Below are positions 12,602 to 15,569 of a stretch of DNA of 15,569 nt, piece after piece. Source of the stretch: Nitrososphaeria archaeon (lineage in GTDB: Archaea > Thermoproteota > Nitrososphaeria > JACIWG01); the NCBI GenBank assembly GCA_014361085.1, contig JACIWG010000018.1, positions 1 through 15,569 of the forward strand, read 5' to 3'. Position 1 is the first letter of the stretch; each line of letters opens with the position of its first letter. The notes below the pieces were generated by a model. It saw only the letters and a program-made list of their open reading frames with translations. It ran no database searches and was not told where the DNA came from. Both the position numbers and the translations under genes were made by a program.

Positions 12602-13270
12602 ATGCTCTATGAGCTTGAGGAAAGGGTTCTCGAAGTATTAAGGAAAGAGGTTAAAGAGGTTGCTGGAGAAAATATTGTTGCAGGGTTTAAGATAGAGGTA
12701 AAGCCGTCAATATTATTAAAAAATGTAGCGTTTAAGATAGACAAATCCAATATTGTAGAGGAAGAGGGAGAACTTGTAAAAGAAGAATTTGATGGAGACG
12801 GTGAGAGAAAAGATTACGTTTTAAAGGAGACACCTTCAAATATTGTTTCAGTAGAACATCCTCCAGGAAAAAGGTTAGAAGAAGAACATGATTTTAATGT
12901 AGACTATAATAAGAAGACGATAGTTTTTAGGGTGCAGCCATCTAAAGGAGTCAAAAACGTTATAGTTAAATATAATACGAAGGTAAAGAAGGTTGAAGTT
13001 AATAGGCTAAAGATAGAGGCAAAATATCATGTTATTATAGCATCAAAAGATAGGAGGCAGCTAGATAATCTAATGGAAAATGTAGTCAAAGCAATCTGCC
13101 AATCAGAAAAAAGTTTTGAAGAAATTGGTGCAACATTCAGACCATATTATGGGAAAATTGTTGATGAAAACCAGGCAATACTATCATGTTTAGCTGAAAC
13201 AGAGTTAAAGCTTACAAGAATTATTCCAGCAATAGAGAGGATAGAGATTAGGGAGTCAAAGATAGTTTGA
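12602..13270 (+). CDS. Possible tail terminator protein with an inserted beta module
   Basis: This is a 222-residue protein of uncertain family. The outer parts look like one alpha/beta fold. Residues 1-46 are LYELEERVLEVLRKEVKEVAGENIV..FKIEVKPS, and 135-222 include YHVIIASKDRRQLDNLMENVVKAICQS and TELKLTRIIPAIERIEI. A 'y.v.i.s.dr...d.L...v..al' run is characteristic of many tail terminator and completion proteins, which cap the tube and sheath at the end away from the baseplate. Between them, residues about 63-125 form a strand module (DGDG..K.YVL ... VSVEHPPGKRL.E..DFNVDY...IVF...P..G.KNVIVKY). It matches in pattern the two modules inserted in the baseplate J protein. GAGGT at 12590-12594 precedes ATG 12602. 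The alternative is a second fibre or baseplate accessory protein. Confidence 0.4.
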   Translation: MLYELEERVLEVLRKEVKEVAGENIVAGFKIEVKPSILLKNVAFKIDKSNIVEEEGELVKEEFDGDGERKDYVLKETPSNIVSVEHPPGKRLEEEHDFNVDYNKKTIVFRVQPSKGVKNVIVKYNTKVKKVEVNRLKIEAKYHVIIASKDRRQLDNLMENVVKAICQSEKSFEEIGATFRPYYGKIVDENQAILSCLAETELKLTRIIPAIERIEIRESKIV

Positions 13271-13767
13271 GCCAAAGAAATAAGATCCCCTTAGGCCCAG
13301 TAAAACTTTGTGTGGACACGAAGGGGTTCGAAGACGGGAGACTAGTACAGTTCGAAATTTGGATGAAAAAAGGCGGTGAAGAAAAAATAGTTGACCAAGT
13401 AAATGGGGCTGTCAGAAGCGGCAAAGGAGAAGCTATATGGACACCTCAGGCAAGAGAGAAAAGAGACACACTAAAAAAGGATATGACAGTGGAGGAGAGT
13501 GGAGAATTAGAGGAATACTATTTTAAGGCAAGAGTCGGAGACCTAGAAGTACAGTCGGACACATGGATATTCCTATATCCCCTAGAAATTTATGTTACAA
13601 ACGAAAACGGTGAACCATTAAATGGTGTAGAGTTTGAGATAGAATTTTCTGACGGTAGCAAGGAAAAGGGGACGTTTACTCAAGGGTACGCGAAATTCAA
13701 GGGAGCGCCAAAGGGCAGGTTCAAGCTCAAAGTTAAAGGATACAAGTTAAAGGAGGAAGGGTCATGA
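13267..13767 (+). CDS. Ig-like, spike-associated adaptor protein (candidate effector carrier)
   Basis: This is a 166-residue protein with two beta domains. Residues about 10-108 read VKLCVDTKGFEDGRLVQFEIWMKKG, then VNGAVRSGKGEAIWTPQ and FKARVGDLEVQSDTWIFLYP. This 'f.dG..v.feiw...' pattern is one I associate with proteins fused to or encoded beside VgrG spikes. Residues about 109-162 (LEIYVTNENGEPLNGVEFEIEFSDGSKEKGTFTQGYAKFKGAPKGRFKLKVKG) form a carboxypeptidase-regulatory-like/Ig-type domain. The typical 'D.nG.pl.gv.y.i...dGs...G....G.a......G' pattern recurs in secretion-tip loci. It has no signal peptide. The TTG start overlaps the previous stop by four bases, with only a weak GGGAG upstream. 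Its own stop overlaps the metallopeptidase start (ATGA), which suggests the two proteins act as a pair, for example adaptor and cargo. The function is inferred. Confidence 0.5.
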   Translation: MSQRNKIPLGPVKLCVDTKGFEDGRLVQFEIWMKKGGEEKIVDQVNGAVRSGKGEAIWTPQAREKRDTLKKDMTVEESGELEEYYFKARVGDLEVQSDTWIFLYPLEIYVTNENGEPLNGVEFEIEFSDGSKEKGTFTQGYAKFKGAPKGRFKLKVKGYKLKEEGS

Positions 13768-15569
13768 GCGAAGTAACAGCACATGGCACAGTAGGTGACA
13801 CTATAACCATACTACATGGTACACTGGAAAGAGAAGTATCATATAATGTTGCTTTAAAGGTTCAGCCACCAGCACAGAATACAAACTATACAATCGAAAG
13901 GGAGCAAGATTTCCTAGACTATTCTGGAAGACCAATATATGGTCCAATAGAAGAAGAAGTTGACCTTACTGGATCTTCAAACGAGTTTAGAATATGTATT
14001 TTAGAAAATGTTGGAGATAATGGATCGTATATAAGTGACAAATGCCAATTCTATAGTAGATGGAATATAATGGGAAAGATAGACATATATATTCCAGTGA
14101 GGATTGAAGTTTCAAAGTTAGCAGCAGATGAACCAGAAGATTATGTTGGAGGAGAAGTTTCAGCAATAATCGAGCTTCTCGATCCACCAGAAAACATAGA
14201 CATAATAAAGGGGCCTCAGGGGACTGGCAGAAATGGAGCAAAATTTGTGAAAGATTTAGTGTACAAGGAAGGTGGAGGAGACAACTGTCCAAACACATTC
14301 GCTCCAATAAAGTTTCGTGAAAGATGCAGAAGCCCACAGGATAATGTAGATAAAGTTCAAAAGATAGTATTAGATGAGAGGAAACGACCTTTCAGGGTTC
14401 ACAGTGAAAACCCTAATGCGATAATAGTGCCGATAGATTGTATAGAGGACAAGTTTGAAGAGAACTCGAACAAAGTTATAAAAATAGGATATAAGAGAAT
14501 ACTATTACATTTTCCACCAATAGCTGGAAACAATTATAGGCTTAAAATAAGCCTTATCAACAGAAGCGGTAAAGAGGTTAGTATAAGGGACAAGAGTAAT
14601 CCAGACCACCACCTACTTTATGTCCAAACACCAACAATAACAATATGGAAAAGGATTAAGATAGAAATGGTTGCATTACAGGAGGGAATAAATTATAGTG
14701 ACATGAAATGGTGGATTTTAAAATCTACTTTCGCAGACGCCTTCATAGAAGTCGAGGAACCTCCACCAGAAAAAAGATACACGATAACAAGAGAAGAGTG
14801 GATGAAATATTTAGGAGAGGAAGTTTACAGGGGATGGCATAAAAACGAGTGGAAGGAATACTCAAAACCTGTTTACGTTAATGAGCATATACAAGACTTT
14901 GGCGACTACTCCTTCCCACAAGAACATCCAAACATACCAGGTTCCAAACTATTGACACCACCAGACGATGACCCCAATAATCTCAACAGGGACACTTGGA
15001 CATTCTTAGAGAAGATGGCTAGAAGAATTTTTAGAGAAAAGTTAGGCGTGCAAAATTATAATCGTATGAGAAATCCATTAAGAGGATACAATATTGGTGT
15101 CTGCGCACTAATATGTAAGCCTCCATATAATGGTTCAGGTGTTGGAGGACTTAGCTTTTACAACAAAATGTTCTATATCGTATCCGGCTATAACATAGAA
15201 CTAACCTTTGCACACGAATTTGGGCACGCACTCTTCCTAAGACATGCACCAACATATTATGTACGAAACTCAAACATCCCATATACAACAAGATATGAGG
15301 GTGGAGGGTCTGAAGGACCATACTGGGATGACCATGACAGTGAGGACATGATATCATGTATAATGTCCTATACAGACAGTAGTGAACTACACTTTTGTGG
15401 ACTATGCCTACTAACCCTAAGACTTTATGATAGAAAAAGGATGATATCAGGCGAAGATGACACTTTAAGAAAAATGCTGTATCAAAAGACACCCACAATC
15501 TATTGGGTTGAGAACATAGATAAAGAGGTGAGCCCACGAGTATTTGAGGCCTGGCGTGAACTACATCAA
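13764..15569 (+). CDS. Zinc metallopeptidase, metzincin-like, probable injected effector (partial at 3' end)
   Basis: The frame from ATG 13764 is open for 602 codons to the window edge. The strong site GGAGG just before ATG 13764 and the ATGA overlap with the previous gene fix the start. Residues 1-~330 are beta-rich with no recognised domain and no signal peptide. The protease centre reads H484-E-F-G-H488-A-L-F-L-R-H494, an HExxHxxxxxH zinc site with Glu485 as general base. It is followed by YWDDHDSED (H524), then SCIMSY with M534 as a Met-turn, and HFCGLC (C545, C548). The family-typical Gly after the second His is Phe here. HE.GH.LFL.H ... CIMSY ... FCG.C is a combination I associate with metallopeptidases encoded in VgrG/injection-system loci. 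It ends a contractile-tail operon, so it is likely cargo or tip toxin that cuts target proteins. The substrate is unknown, and a role in virion maturation is possible. Confidence 0.75.
   Translation, partial: MSEVTAHGTVGDTITILHGTLEREVSYNVALKVQPPAQNTNYTIEREQDFLDYSGRPIYGPIEEEVDLTGSSNEFRICILENVGDNGSYISDKCQFYSRWNIMGKIDIYIPVRIEVSKLAADEPEDYVGGEVSAIIELLDPPENIDIIKGPQGTGRNGAKFVKDLVYKEGGGDNCPNTFAPIKFRERCRSPQDNVDKVQKIVLDERKRPFRVHSENPNAIIVPIDCIEDKFEENSNKVIKIGYKRILLHFPPIAGNNYRLKISLINRSGKEVSIRDKSNPDHHLLYVQTPTITIWKRIKIEMVALQEGINYSDMKWWILKSTFADAFIEVEEPPPEKRYTITREEWMKYLGEEVYRGWHKNEWKEYSKPVYVNEHIQDFGDYSFPQEHPNIPGSKLLTPPDDDPNNLNRDTWTFLEKMARRIFREKLGVQNYNRMRNPLRGYNIGVCALICKPPYNGSGVGGLSFYNKMFYIVSGYNIELTFAHEFGHALFLRHAPTYYVRNSNIPYTTRYEGGGSEGPYWDDHDSEDMISCIMSYTDSSELHFCGLCLLTLRLYDRKRMISGEDDTLRKMLYQKTPTIYWVENIDKEVSPRVFEAWRELHQ

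Noticed and set aside
13987..15537. Minus-strand frames within the metallopeptidase gene
   Set aside because: The plus-strand frame is open for 602 codons with zinc-site motifs. The antisense frames are Leu/Cys/His-rich by complement and have no other support.
2737..15569. Canonical bacterial type VI secretion system
   Set aside because: There are no TssB/TssC two-part sheath, TssJLM membrane complex or ClpV genes. A single sheath, a chaperone pair, a tape measure and Mu-like order fit a phage-tail-type system.

Overview
The window looks like part of a thermophilic archaeal genome, most plausibly from the TACK/Thermoproteota side, though the phylum cannot be fixed from the sequence alone. 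The evidence is BRE/TATA-box promoters 20-30 bp upstream of apparently leaderless starts, GGAGGTG/GGTGA ribosome binding sites, frequent TTG starts, AGA/AGG arginine codons, and a DUF5678 protein paired with a retropepsin-like protein, a pairing I associate with archaea.

Left part (1-2561): ordinary chromosome. A COG1373/DUF4143-type ATPase runs off the left edge on the minus strand. A two-gene plus-strand pair follows: a DUF5678 protein and a retropepsin-like aspartic protease broken by a frameshift. A minus-strand PfkB-family sugar kinase closes this part. Upstream of the DUF5678 gene lies a decayed second copy of the 3' end of the pfkB gene, with a 33-nt deletion and two stops. The pair is therefore bracketed by an intact and a relic pfkB 3' end.

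Right part (about 2695-15569): a single long plus-strand operon with one clear TATA promoter and almost no intergenic space. It encodes a contractile phage-tail-like machine in an order close to that of phage Mu. The order is sheath, tube, tail-assembly chaperone pair, probable tape measure, tube-to-baseplate adaptor, gpD/gp27-like hub, gpV/gp5-like spike, gp25-like wedge, baseplate J, tail protein I, a fibre-like protein and a probable tail terminator. An Ig-like spike-adaptor-type protein follows, and then a large zinc metallopeptidase that runs off the right edge.

No capsid, portal, terminase, integrase or replication gene is visible. The last gene resembles secretion-tip effectors more than a virion protein. 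My reading is an archaeal contractile injection system or tailocin carrying a metzincin-like protease, or else the tail half of a provirus whose head genes lie outside the window. The two chaperone frames meet at an A9 run and are joined in phase by a net +1/-2 shift. This suggests a G/GT-type recoding event by ribosomal or transcriptional slippage. Several upstream genes carry the next gene's ribosome binding site in their last codons, which implies tight translational coupling along the operon.
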